Origin: Chersky-822 sp035553055
GTDB taxonomy: Bacteria; Actinomycetota; Actinomycetes; Streptosporangiales; Streptosporangiaceae
Direction: 5' to 3'
DNA length: 17,396 bases
Assembly (NCBI GenBank): GCA_035553055.1
Contig: DATNEK010000205.1
Coordinates: forward strand, 1-17,396
Below the pieces are notes generated by a model. That model saw nothing but the letters and a program-made list of their open reading frames with translations, made no database searches and had not been told where the DNA came from. This document shows positions 1 to 8,600 of the stretch, in pieces; the stretch's first letter is position 1, and every line of letters starts with the position of its first letter. A program made the translations under genes and the position numbers.

Positions 1-475
1 CACCTCAGGGTTCAGCTCAGCCAACGACCTGCTCTCATTCACCAACCAGAACGGGATCACCGGCAGCTACAACGCCGCCGCCGGAGTGCTCACGCTGACC
101 GGCAATGCCAGCATCGCCGACTACGAGACGGCGCTCCGCTCGGTCGAATTCTCTACCAGTGACAGCTCGACCAAGCCGGCCGGCCGCGTCATCTCATTCA
201 CCGTGACGGACTCGGTCGGAGCGACCAGCACCGGCACCGCCCAGCGCACGATCAACGGGGTCAACGACCCGCCGGTGATCGCGAACGTCGAATCCGCCGC
301 GCTGAGCTACCGAGCCCAGGACCCAGGTGTCCAGATCACCAGCACGCTGACGATCAGCGATGACGACGACGCCACGATGGGCGGCGCGACCGTCTCGATC
401 ACCTCAGGGTTCAGCTCAGCCAACGACCTGCTCTCATTCACCAACCAGAACGGGATCACCGGCAGCTACAACGCC
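1..475 (+). repeat. Direct repeat of 399-bp period encoding the Ig-like unit
   Basis: Bases 1-76 and 400-475 are identical at every position I compared; the period of 399 bp keeps the frame (133 codons). Identity continues in weakened form past each copy, for example the LTGNASIA and YETALRSV segments occur in both. This marks recent duplication of one Ig/cadherin-like domain; further copies may lie upstream of the window. Confidence 0.9.
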
Positions 476-3067
476 TCCACCGGCGTACTGACGCTGACCG
501 GCAACGCCAGCATCGCTAACTACGAGACAGCGCTCCGCTCGGTGAAGTTCTTCACCGGCGACAACTCGGTCAGCCCGGCCTCACGCACGGTCTCGTTCGC
601 GGTAACCGACTCGGTCGGCGCAACCAGCACGGGCACCGCCCAGCGCGTCATCAACGTCGCCGAGGCTAACCAGCCGCCTACGGCGGTCAACCACAGCTAC
701 ACCGCGGTAGGCAACACGCCGCTTGGCGTCGGCACCACCCCGACCGGCCCGGCAGCCACCGACAGCGGCAGCTTGCTGACCGGCGACAGTGACCCGGACT
801 CTGGCGGTTCGATCAGCCTGACGGGGAACACCAACCCGGCGCACGGCACGCTGACCATGAACTCGGACGGCACCTTCACCTACCTGCCGAACGCGGGCTT
901 CTCCGGCACCGACACCTTCACCTACACGATCACCGACAGCGATGACCCGCTTAACCCGAAGTCGGCGACGGCCACGGTCACGATCACGGTCGGGCCGGTG
1001 GTCTGGTACGTCGACGACTCCAAGGCCGCTGCCGGCAATGGAGAGGCTGGTTCACCGTTCAACACCCTGGCCGCAGCGAACAGCGCGGCCGGAGCGAACA
1101 GCATCATCTTCCTCTACCAGGGCAACGCCACTTACACAGGCGGCGTGAGCATGAAGTCGGGCGAAGACCTGTTCGGCCAGCCATTCGGACTCACCGTCGA
1201 CGGCTTTGCCCTTGTGGCAGCCGGCGGGACCACGCCGACCATCACGAACTCTGGCGGCGACGGCATCGATCTGGGCGAGGGCTCCGACGTCGAAGCCGTC
1301 AACGTCTCAAGTCCGAGCGGGAACGGCATCGCGGCCTCCAGCGTTAACAACGCGACCGTCGGCGGTACCGACGCGGTGGCGATCTCGGGAGCGGGCGGCG
1401 ACGGCGTCCACGTCAGCGGCGGCAACGGCACGCTCAACTTCACCGGCATCAGCGTCACCGGCAGCACCGGTCACTCGGTCTCGATCGCCAGCCACACCGG
1501 CGGCGTTGTCGGCATCAGCGGCAACATCACCGACAACGGCACTGGGATCTCGCTATCGGGCAACACAGGCGCTTCGATCGGCTTCGCGGGCGTGCTGACG
1601 CTGAGCACAGGCACGCACACCGCTTTCTCGGCAACCGGAGGCGGCACGGTCACCGCCAGCGCCTCGGGCAGCACGATCACCACGACGACCGCCACAGCGC
1701 TCACCGTCCAGAGCACCACCATCGGCGCGAGTGGCCTGAAATTCCAGAGCATCTCGTCCAACGGCGCCAACCCGGGCATCTCGCTGAGCTCGACCGGCTC
1801 GTCCGGCGGACTGACGGTGACCGGCACCGGATCGGCGGGGACCGGCGGGACGATCCAGGGCTCGGCTGGCTCGGGCATCGCGTTGTCGTCGACGACCGCG
1901 CCGAGCTTCACCGACATGGTGGTCAAGAACAACGCCGCCGACGGGATCAACGGCTCCCAGGTCAGCGGCTTCACCTTGGCCAGTTCCACAGTCTCAGGCA
2001 ACGGAACCCAGGCGAACGTGTCAGGTAACAACGACGACGGCCTTGACTTCTCGCCGCCAGGCACCACCCCGCCCAGCGGGCTGACCGGCACCGCGACGAT
2101 TTCCAATTCGACGATCACCGGCTCAGCGGACAACAACGCGATCATCAGCGACACCAGCGGCACTCTGGGCCTGACCATCACCGGCAGCACGTTCAGCAGC
2201 AACAACGCCACGGTCGGCAATGACGGCTTGCACATCGATGCCAACGGGTCAACGAATGCCACGGTGAGCGTCACCGGGTCGACCTTTACCAACAACCTCG
2301 GCGACCACTTCCAGTTCTCGTCCGGCTCATCGTCAACCGGCACCAACAGCGTGACGTTCTCGAACAACACGCTCACCACCACCGCGTCCGGGGTTCTCGG
2401 CGGCGGCGTGACGATCAGCCCGTTCGGGAACTCCAGCACCACGCTGACGATGAACGGCAACAATATCCAGGGCTCAGTTTTCACCGGCATCGCGATCGAC
2501 GAACACGGAACCACCGGGACGCTGTCGGGCACGGTTCACGGCAACACGATCGGAACCGCGGCGACCGCCAACTCCGGCTCCAAGGGCAACGACATCGGCA
2601 TCTTCGCCGAGGGCTCGGGCACCGAGACGCTCGCGATCACCGGCAACAACCTCTTCCAGTACCAGAACGAGGCCGGGATCAGCTTCCTCGACCGCGAGGG
2701 CAGCCCGACCATGAACCTCACCATTACCGGCAACACGATCGCCGATCCAGGTTCGTTCGGCTCCTGGGGCCTGCTCGGCGAGTCCGGCGCCGTTACCGGA
2801 GACGCCGGCACCGTCTGCGCCGCCATCTCAGGTAACTCGATCAAGGGATCGGGCATAGCGAGCCAGGGCGGCGCCGACTTCGAACTCGACCAGGAGTTCG
2901 CCACCACAATCAAGCTCCCCGGCTACGCCGGCGGATCGCAAGACACCAACGCCGTCGTCAGCTTCGTCCAGGGCAACAACACCGGCAATGGCACCCCGAG
3001 CGGTATCGCCACGACCAGCGGCAGCGGCGGCGGGTTCGCCGGCGCGGCGAGCTGCCCGACTCCCTAA
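2..3067 (+). CDS. Large Ig/cadherin-like and beta-helix surface protein, 5' end missing
   Basis: The reading frame is open from the window edge, so the N-terminus and any signal peptide lie outside; 1021 residues are visible before TAA. Numbering from position 2, residues 1-87 and 88-222 are two copies of one Ig/cadherin-like unit (linkers with NDPPV, acidic SDDDDAT). Residues 223-332 form another such domain, starting NQPPTAV and containing GTFTYLPNAGFSGTDTF, typical of VCBS/Big_9 adhesin domains. From about residue 333 (VVWYVDD) to the end the protein is Gly/Ser/Thr/Asn-rich with repeated N-G-I and T-I-T-G-N strand-turn patterns, which indicates a right-handed parallel beta-helix. The C-terminus (AASCPTP) has no LPxTG motif, membrane helix or dockerin, so its attachment is unclear. 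It probably acts outside the cell as an adhesin or appendage shaft. Three tail-collar genes follow after 27 bp, probably in one operon. Ligand and exact role are unknown. Confidence 0.85.
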   Translation, partial: TSGFSSANDLLSFTNQNGITGSYNAAAGVLTLTGNASIADYETALRSVEFSTSDSSTKPAGRVISFTVTDSVGATSTGTAQRTINGVNDPPVIANVESAALSYRAQDPGVQITSTLTISDDDDATMGGATVSITSGFSSANDLLSFTNQNGITGSYNASTGVLTLTGNASIANYETALRSVKFFTGDNSVSPASRTVSFAVTDSVGATSTGTAQRVINVAEANQPPTAVNHSYTAVGNTPLGVGTTPTGPAATDSGSLLTGDSDPDSGGSISLTGNTNPAHGTLTMNSDGTFTYLPNAGFSGTDTFTYTITDSDDPLNPKSATATVTITVGPVVWYVDDSKAAAGNGEAGSPFNTLAAANSAAGANSIIFLYQGNATYTGGVSMKSGEDLFGQPFGLTVDGFALVAAGGTTPTITNSGGDGIDLGEGSDVEAVNVSSPSGNGIAASSVNNATVGGTDAVAISGAGGDGVHVSGGNGTLNFTGISVTGSTGHSVSIASHTGGVVGISGNITDNGTGISLSGNTGASIGFAGVLTLSTGTHTAFSATGGGTVTASASGSTITTTTATALTVQSTTIGASGLKFQSISSNGANPGISLSSTGSSGGLTVTGTGSAGTGGTIQGSAGSGIALSSTTAPSFTDMVVKNNAADGINGSQVSGFTLASSTVSGNGTQANVSGNNDDGLDFSPPGTTPPSGLTGTATISNSTITGSADNNAIISDTSGTLGLTITGSTFSSNNATVGNDGLHIDANGSTNATVSVTGSTFTNNLGDHFQFSSGSSSTGTNSVTFSNNTLTTTASGVLGGGVTISPFGNSSTTLTMNGNNIQGSVFTGIAIDEHGTTGTLSGTVHGNTIGTAATANSGSKGNDIGIFAEGSGTETLAITGNNLFQYQNEAGISFLDREGSPTMNLTITGNTIADPGSFGSWGLLGESGAVTGDAGTVCAAISGNSIKGSGIASQGGADFELDQEFATTIKLPGYAGGSQDTNAVVSFVQGNNTGNGTPSGIATTSGSGGGFAGAASCPTP

Positions 3068-3094
3068 AACACAGGAAGAAGAGAAGGAGAGGGA

Positions 3095-3595
3095 ATGGCC
3101 GAACCATTCCTGTCTGAAATCAGGATCATGTCATTCGGATTCCCGCCCAAGGGGTGGGCCTTGTGTGACGGGCAACTGCTACCGATCAACCAGAACCAGG
3201 CACTGTTCTCCCTGCTCGGCACGACGTACGGGGGTGACGGGCGGGTCAACTTCGGCCTACCCGACCTGCAGGGCCGGACGCCCATCCACATGGGCGACGG
3301 GCACACTCTCGGGGAAAGGGGCGGCGAGCAGGCCCACACGCTAAGCATCAGCGAGATACCCACCCACGTTCACGTCGCTAACGGCGTTAGCGTGGCCGGC
3401 GACGATCCGATCCCCGCGGGGAACTTCCTCGGCGAGGCCAACAATACTTACCTGGTACCGGACAACAACCTGACTTCGCTATCGCCCGCGACGGTCTCCA
3501 ACACCGGCGGGAGCCAGGCGCACCTGAACATGCAGCCGTTCCTGACGCTCAGCTTCTGCATCGCCCTGCAGGGCATCTTCCCGAGTCAGACCTAG
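3095..3595 (+). CDS. Tail collar / microcystin-dependent (MdpB-like) protein, first of three
   Basis: This 166-residue protein matches the phage tail collar domain family (PF07484; COG4675 microcystin-dependent proteins). Family marks visible are GWALCDGQLLP (residues 20-30), LFSLLGTTYGGDG (37-49), FGLPDLQGRTP (53-63), and a C-terminal LNMQPFLTLSFCIALQGIFP. Residues 90-93 are THVH; in the related T4 short tail fibre gp12 a His-x-His pair from three chains binds zinc at the trimer axis, so a metal-centred trimer is a reasonable inference. There is no signal peptide or membrane segment. The ATG follows an AAGGAG ribosome site at 3084-3089. The gene sits 27 bp after the beta-helix protein and 9 bp before its paralogue. 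Family members are often host-encoded and their cellular role is not established. Confidence 0.9.
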   Translation: MAEPFLSEIRIMSFGFPPKGWALCDGQLLPINQNQALFSLLGTTYGGDGRVNFGLPDLQGRTPIHMGDGHTLGERGGEQAHTLSISEIPTHVHVANGVSVAGDDPIPAGNFLGEANNTYLVPDNNLTSLSPATVSNTGGSQAHLNMQPFLTLSFCIALQGIFPSQT

Positions 3596-3604
3596 GAGGC
3601 CGAC

Positions 3605-4108
3605 ATGGCGCAACCCTATGTCGGGGAAGTCCGCATGTTCGCCGGCAACTTCGCCCCGGCCGGCTGGCAGTTCTGCGATGGCAGCCTGCTGCCGATATCT
3701 GAGTTCGAAACACTGTTCAACCTGATCGGGACCACGTACGGCGGCGACGGCCAGTCCACCTTCGCGGTGCCTGACCTGCGCGGGCGCCTGCCCATACACC
3801 AGGGAAACGGGTTCACTCTGGCCGAGACCGGCGGCGTCGAGGAGGTCACGCTCACGACGTCCCAGATCCCATCGCACTCGCACCCATTCCTGGCTACGAC
3901 CAGCCCCGGCGGCTCGGTGAATCCGGCCGGCAACGTTCTGGCAGCCATCACGGGTGGCAGCGCCTACGTCCAGATGACGCCGACCGCCGCTCTAGCCGCG
4001 CAGAGCATCGGGAGCACGGGGGGAAGCCAGCCGCACAACAACTTCCAGCCGTACCTGTGCGTCTCGTTCATCCTCTCGCTGTTCGGCATCTTCCCGTCTC
4101 AGACCTGA
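3605..4108 (+). CDS. Tail collar / MdpB-like protein, second of three
   Basis: This 167-residue paralogue has the same architecture: GWQFCDGSLLP (20-30), LFNLIGTTYGGDG (37-49), FAVPDLRGRLP (53-63), SHSH at 90-93, and PHNNFQPYL near the end, closing with GIFPSQT. Its central stretch after the HSH motif (about 94-140) differs from the other two copies, as expected for a receptor- or partner-facing part. The second cysteine lies at YLCVSF and not at the SFC position of the other copies. The start is ATG at 3605, with GGAGG at 3595-3599 overlapping the TAG of the upstream gene, so the two are translated as neighbours. No secretion signal is visible. Confidence 0.9.
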   Translation: MAQPYVGEVRMFAGNFAPAGWQFCDGSLLPISEFETLFNLIGTTYGGDGQSTFAVPDLRGRLPIHQGNGFTLAETGGVEEVTLTTSQIPSHSHPFLATTSPGGSVNPAGNVLAAITGGSAYVQMTPTAALAAQSIGSTGGSQPHNNFQPYLCVSFILSLFGIFPSQT

Positions 4109-4119
4109 AAGGAAGCAAG

Positions 4120-4647
4120 GTGGACCCGTTCGTAGCCGAGATCAGAATTTTTCCTTTCAACTTCGCGCCTAAAGGGTGGGCGTTCTGCGACGGCCAGATA
4201 CTGCCGCTGAGTCAGAACACGGCGCTGTTCTCGCTGCTCGGCACTACCTACGGCGGCGACGGGAAGTCGAATTTCGCGCTACCCAACTTGCAGGGCTCGG
4301 CCCCGATGTTCGATGGTCAGGGGCCAGGACTCAGCCTGCACGACCTCGGCGAGACCGGCGGCTCGGATACCGTGTCGCTGCTCGAATCGGAAATACCGTC
4401 GCACTCGCACGCGCTGCAGGCAAGCGCGCACAGCGCCAGCGTCGGTACCCCGGGACCGACTGTCGCTCTAGGGCGCTCCTCACCGGCGACGATGTACAAG
4501 ATGCCGACGGGAAGCCCGCAGCCGGTGCCGCTCAGTGACTCAGCCCTAGCCCCGGCCGGCGGCGACCAGCCGCACAACAACATGATGCCGTACCTGACGC
4601 TCAACTTCTGTATCGCGCTCCAGGGCGTCTTCCCGCCGCGCTCGTGA
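4120..4647 (+). CDS. Tail collar / MdpB-like protein, third of three
   Basis: Starting at GTG 4120 gives a 175-residue protein that aligns from its first residues with the other two (DPFVAEIRIFPFNFAPKGW). An upstream in-frame start at 4057 would add 21 residues that overlap the preceding gene and have no match in the paralogues, so I reject it; a GGAAG ribosome site (4110-4114) precedes the GTG. Marks are CDGQILPLS (23-31), LLGTTYGGDG (39-48), FALPNLQG (52-59), SHSH (94-97) and a terminal LTLNFCIALQGVFP. It differs in having SAPMFDG where the others have RTPIH or RLPIH, plus a few extra residues before the HSH motif. Its TGA overlaps the GTG of the acetyltransferase gene, suggesting coupled translation. 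Confidence 0.88.
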   Translation: MDPFVAEIRIFPFNFAPKGWAFCDGQILPLSQNTALFSLLGTTYGGDGKSNFALPNLQGSAPMFDGQGPGLSLHDLGETGGSDTVSLLESEIPSHSHALQASAHSASVGTPGPTVALGRSSPATMYKMPTGSPQPVPLSDSALAPAGGDQPHNNMMPYLTLNFCIALQGVFPPRS

Positions 4648-5156
4648 CCACGTCAAGCCAACTGTGCCTGCGTCCCGTCGGCCGGGACGACGCCGAATTG
4701 CTGTACCGGATCTACGCGAGCACGCGGGAAGAAGAGCTAGCTGTCGTGCCGTGGGACGCCTCCGTCAAGGAGGCGTTCCTGCGCATGCAGTTCAAAGCCC
4801 AGGACGCCCACTACCGCGCGACTTACCCGAACGCGAGCTTCGACCTGATCGTTAACGGCGACGACGTGCTCGGCCGCCTCTACGTCAACCGAGGCGAGTC
4901 GGCCTGGCGGGTGGTCGACATCGCGCTGCTGCCTGAGCACCGCCGAGGCGGGATCGGCACCCGGCTCCTCGGCGAGATACTCGCCGAGGCGGCAGCGGCG
5001 GGCAAAGCCGTCCAGCTCCACGTCGAGCGCTTCAACCCCGCCCGCCACCTGTACGACCGGCTCGGCTTCAGCCAGATCGAGGATCAAGGCGTCTACCTGC
5101 TGCTTGAGCGGGAGTCACCCGAGGCGCAAGACAGTTACCCGAAGACTGCCTCATAA
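4644..5156 (+). CDS. GNAT-family N-acetyltransferase
   Basis: This 170-residue protein has the GNAT fold signature. Motif A is at about residues 91-110, with VDIALLPEHRRGGIGTRLL providing the R-x-x-G-x-G acetyl-CoA pyrophosphate loop. Motif B follows at 131-142 (NPARHLYDRLGF). It should transfer an acetyl group from acetyl-CoA to an amine; the substrate cannot be read from the sequence. The GTG start lies inside the stop of the third tail-collar gene (GTGA, 4-base overlap), so it is almost certainly co-expressed with the fibre-like proteins. That placement makes acetylation of one of them, or of a cell-surface amine, an attractive but unproven idea. Its 3' end overlaps the convergent small gene by 22 bp. 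Confidence 0.88.
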   Translation: MTTSSQLCLRPVGRDDAELLYRIYASTREEELAVVPWDASVKEAFLRMQFKAQDAHYRATYPNASFDLIVNGDDVLGRLYVNRGESAWRVVDIALLPEHRRGGIGTRLLGEILAEAAAAGKAVQLHVERFNPARHLYDRLGFSQIEDQGVYLLLERESPEAQDSYPKTAS

Positions 5157-5482
5157 CGCATCGCCGCCGACTCCCCCGGCGCTGGCGACTCATCCGGGCC
5201 GACCGGGACGATGAACAGTTCGAGCACACCGAGCTTATGATGCTCAAGACGGTAGATGCCCTGCGGCAGAACAGGCTCGATTGGACCGTGAAATAGCAGC
5301 GTGAAGGGCTGACGAAAGCTATCGGAACGGCCTGCGCCTGCCTGCGTGACATCAGCTAGCTCAAGCTGGAAAGTAGCGTGAACGCCGGGCTCAGGCAGAT
5401 CGATTGTCAGCTGGAACCGGCTGCCCTTGACATCAAGGAAATCTTCCGCGGTCAGGGTCTCGAGCGAGCGGCTGTTTGTCAT
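5135..5482 (-). CDS. Small conserved protein resembling DUF6916
   Basis: This 115-residue protein starts with ATG and has no signal peptide, membrane helix or cysteine. It is beta-rich by eye: LTAEDFLDVKGSRFQLTID near the N-terminus, then FQLELADVT, a PFTLLFHGP strand, PQGIYRLEHHKLG and LELFIVPVGP. This pattern resembles the small DUF6916 proteins, from memory of that family, not from a search. Function is unknown. It runs opposite to the tail-collar operon and overlaps the end of the acetyltransferase gene by 22 bp, so the two transcripts would be complementary there. A TAGCAT -10-like element lies just upstream of the ATG and no ribosome site is visible, which suggests leaderless expression. 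It could be an accessory protein of the fibre-like cluster. Confidence 0.72.
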   Translation of the reverse strand: MTNSRSLETLTAEDFLDVKGSRFQLTIDLPEPGVHATFQLELADVTQAGAGRSDSFRQPFTLLFHGPIEPVLPQGIYRLEHHKLGVLELFIVPVGPDESPAPGESAAMRYEAVFG

Positions 5483-5488
5483 AGTTCG

Positions 5489-5494
5489 ATGCTA
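5489..5494 (-). promoter_or_regulatory. Possible -10 element for leaderless expression of the DUF6916-like gene
   Basis: On the minus strand TAGCAT is followed by six bases and then the ATG at 5482. This matches the TANNNT-to-start spacing of actinobacterial leaderless genes, and no Shine-Dalgarno sequence precedes the ATG. The -35 position (around 5512-5518) is a poor match. The rest of the 147-bp divergent region up to 5629 holds a TTGAAC at 5522-5527 on the plus strand but no convincing -10 partner. Confidence 0.35.
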
Positions 5495-5629
5495 TGCCAG
5501 CCAAACTGGGCGCGCACGCGCTTGAACGGCTGCCCGTCGCCGGCAATTTCATAACTCAGGAAGGCAACCTAATCGTCTCCGATATCGTCTTACAGCCGAG
5601 ACTGGACAACAGCGAGGATTGGTGGCTAC

Positions 5630-8600
5630 ATGCGGATTCAGCCGACCGCCCTCAGGGCAGCGAGCACGGTCACGATCTTGGGCACGGCCCTGGCAGCAGC
5701 GCTGCTTTCGGCGCCGGCCCAGGCCAGCGGGTCAGGCGCCAATACCGGGACCTCCCCCCGTACCCACCTCAGCCTGTCGGCCGCGACCGCGCCCGCAGGC
5801 GAGGACGGTGTAATCGCCGGCGTCGTCGATGGTACCGGCGGAATGCCGCTTACCGGCGTGTGCGTCGTCGCGACGGGGTCAGGCGGCAGCACCGCGGCGG
5901 TGACGCGCTCGGATGGCCGGTACAGCATCGCCGGCCTTCGCCCGGGCGGATACACCCTGCACTACAGCGCCTGCGCCGCCGGCAGCCGGTATGCGGACCA
6001 GTGGTCGGGAGGCGCCTCATGGCCAGGAGGCGCCGCCACCGTGACCGTCGCTCGCGGCCAGGCGCGTGAAGCCGCACCGGTCACGCTGCGCACCACTACG
6101 TCCGCCGTTCCCGCCGCGATTTCGCGAGCGATGGCCAGGCTCAGCTCGGCCCCAGCCATACCAGGCGGCCTGGCCCGGCTGCGGTCAGCCGCCTTGTCCG
6201 CGGCGACCAAGCCGGCCGCCGGCGCCAAGCAGGGCGCGATCACGGGAAATGTCACCGGCGCGGGGAAGCCGCTCCGTGGCATCTGCGTCATCGCCTACGG
6301 CTCCGGTTTCGGGCAGGTCCACACGTCGAAGACGGGCCACTTCCGGATCGCCAAGCTGAGGCCGGGGCGTTACACGGTGATTTACGCCACGGAATACTGC
6401 GGTGAGAGCAACAGCGACAGCAACAGCAACTGGCTCCCGCAGATCTACAAGAACGTCAACGGACCCGCCTTCCGGCACCCCACCGCGGTGCGGGTGACCG
6501 CCGGCCATACGACCGCTGGCATCAACGCCGCGTTGCAACTCGGCGGCCAGATCTCGGGAACGGTGCGGAGCCAGCACGGCAAGTCATTGTTGTCGCGCGT
6601 GTGCGTATTCGCTCAGGGGAAGGATGGCCGGTTCTTCGTCGGGCGCTTCGGAATCTCGGGCAAGAAGGGCCGCTACACGGTACATGCGCTGTTCCCAGGC
6701 AAATACAAGGTCGCGTTCGTGCCCGAGTACTGCGGCAACACCGGCAACTACACACCCCAGTGGTGGCCTGACTCGGCGACGCAGAAGCACGCGAAAACGA
6801 TCGTGATCACCCACGGCCTGCTCGTCAAGAACGTCGACGCGGCGCTTCGCCCAGGAGCGATCCTTACCGGAGTGGCACGAGCCGGGGGTCCGAGCGGAGC
6901 GCTGCTCAAGGGCATCTGCGTCTCTGTGCAGCCGTTGCGGGTGCAAGGACCGTTCCCGATCTTCGCCTTCACGAGAACGGGCTCCGGCGGCGGCTACCGT
7001 GTGGTCGGCCTGACCACGGGCAAGTACCGGGTCTTCTTTAACCGCGGCTGCGGTAACAACGGTAACTTCCTGCCGGTACAGCGATCCGTCTCGGTTGTCG
7101 TCGGCCACACCACGTCGGGCTTCGACGGGTTCATGCCGGCCGGGGCGATAATCAAGGGAACGGTGACCAATTCCCACGGCGCGCCGGTCCGCGGCATCTG
7201 CGTCTCGGCCTCCGGCGCCCGCAGCGGGGGCGGGAACACCACCAACGCCCACGGCACGTACTCGATCATCGCGCTGCAAACGGGCAGTTACACGCTGAGC
7301 TTCTCCGGCGGATGCGGCAACCCAGGGAGCTACGCGCCGCAGTACTACCGCGGTCAGGTCAACCTCGGCGCCGCCAACGCGGTGAACGCCACCGCCGGGC
7401 GCACCACGTCCGGCATCGACGCCACCATGCAGCCGGGCGGGACCATTACCGGAATTGTCACCGACAGCAGCGGGCGCCGGCTCAACCGGGTCTGTGTCCT
7501 TGTCGAGAACCCGTCGCTCGCGCGATATGGCTTCCCATTCAACGTCACGTTTACCAAGCACGGCGCTTACACGGTCAGGAACCTGATTCCAGGCCCGTAC
7601 TCGGTGAACTTCGACTGCTTCCTCTCCTCGAATAGGTTCGCCAGCCAGTGGTTCATGAACCAGCCCGGCGAGGGCAGCGCCGACTTGGTCTCAGCGCCCG
7701 CTGGTGTCGTTACGTCGGGGATCAGCGCGGCGCTGCGGCACGGCGGGTTCATCACCGGAGTGGTAACCAAGAGCGGTGGCAAGCGGTTCTCCAACATCTG
7801 CGTAGAGGCCACACCCCATGGCGGTCCGGTTGCCGCGTTCAACTTCTTCACTGACCGCTCCGTGGCCTACACGGATGGCAGCGGCGACTACCGCCTCGGC
7901 CCGCTCGCCGCGACGACGTATGACGTCAGGTTCGGCTGCGCCGGCAACCGGTTCGCCAACCAGTGGTACCGGGCCAGCGCGTCGCGGGCGTCGGCCACGC
8001 CGGTCACGGTCACGAACGGCGGGACCACCACCGGAATCGACGCCGCGCTGACCGGCGGCGGATCGATCTCCGGCGTGGTGACGGCCGGCGCGAACCACCC
8101 GCAGCCTGATGTCTGCGTCGAGGCACAAGACACCGCGGACGACTCCTTCGGGTTCGCATACACGGGCGTCCACGGGCACTTCACGATTAGCGGCCTGAGC
8201 AGCGGCCCATACAAGGTCACCTTCTTTGACTGCGGTTTCGGCAGGCATCACATCCTGCTCGGCACGGCCACCAGGCTGGCCACCGTGATCGCGCCGAAGG
8301 CCGTGACCCTGAACGAGAAGCTGGTACCGGCCGGATCGATCTCGGGCCTTGTGCTCGGCGGGCCCGGTGCCGCTCCGCAGGCCGGTGTCTGCGTGGTCGC
8401 GGTGCCAGTCAGCCCGAATGTCAGTTATGACTACGAGCTGACCGGTTCGCACGGCCGCTACCAGATGACGGGCCTGGCGCCTGGCAAGTACAACGTCTAC
8501 TTCGGCGATCCGTTCTGCGTGTTCTCTGGATCGGGCTACGCGCCGCAGTGGTACAACGACCAGGCATCGCAGGCCACTGCCACCCAGGTGACCGTCACCT

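Noticed and set aside
1471..2532. Long minus-strand open frame (353 codons) opposite the beta-helix gene
   Set aside because: Pro/Val-rich, low-complexity mirror of the Gly/Thr/Ser codons on the plus strand; no start site, no domain.
3376..3392. CGCTAAC-GGC-GTTAGCG inverted repeat
   Set aside because: A seven-bp stem inside the coding part of the first collar gene; likely chance, as the codons read normally.
4057..4119. Extended N-terminus for the third collar protein
   Set aside because: It overlaps the previous gene, has no match in the paralogues and lies before a good ribosome site for GTG 4120.
3095..4647. Prophage or tailocin remnant
   Set aside because: Only collar-domain proteins are present; no tail tube, sheath, baseplate, lysis, integrase or attachment site is seen within the window.
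5494..6069. Plus-strand frame of 191 codons starting before the ten-domain protein
   Set aside because: Its second half is an Arg/Gly/Pro shadow of the secreted protein in another frame, with no ribosome site.
6584..7561. Minus-strand frame of 325 codons opposite the ten-domain protein
   Set aside because: Arg/Ala/Asp/Val-rich shadow without domain or start signal; the plus frame has regular repeats and fixed cysteines.
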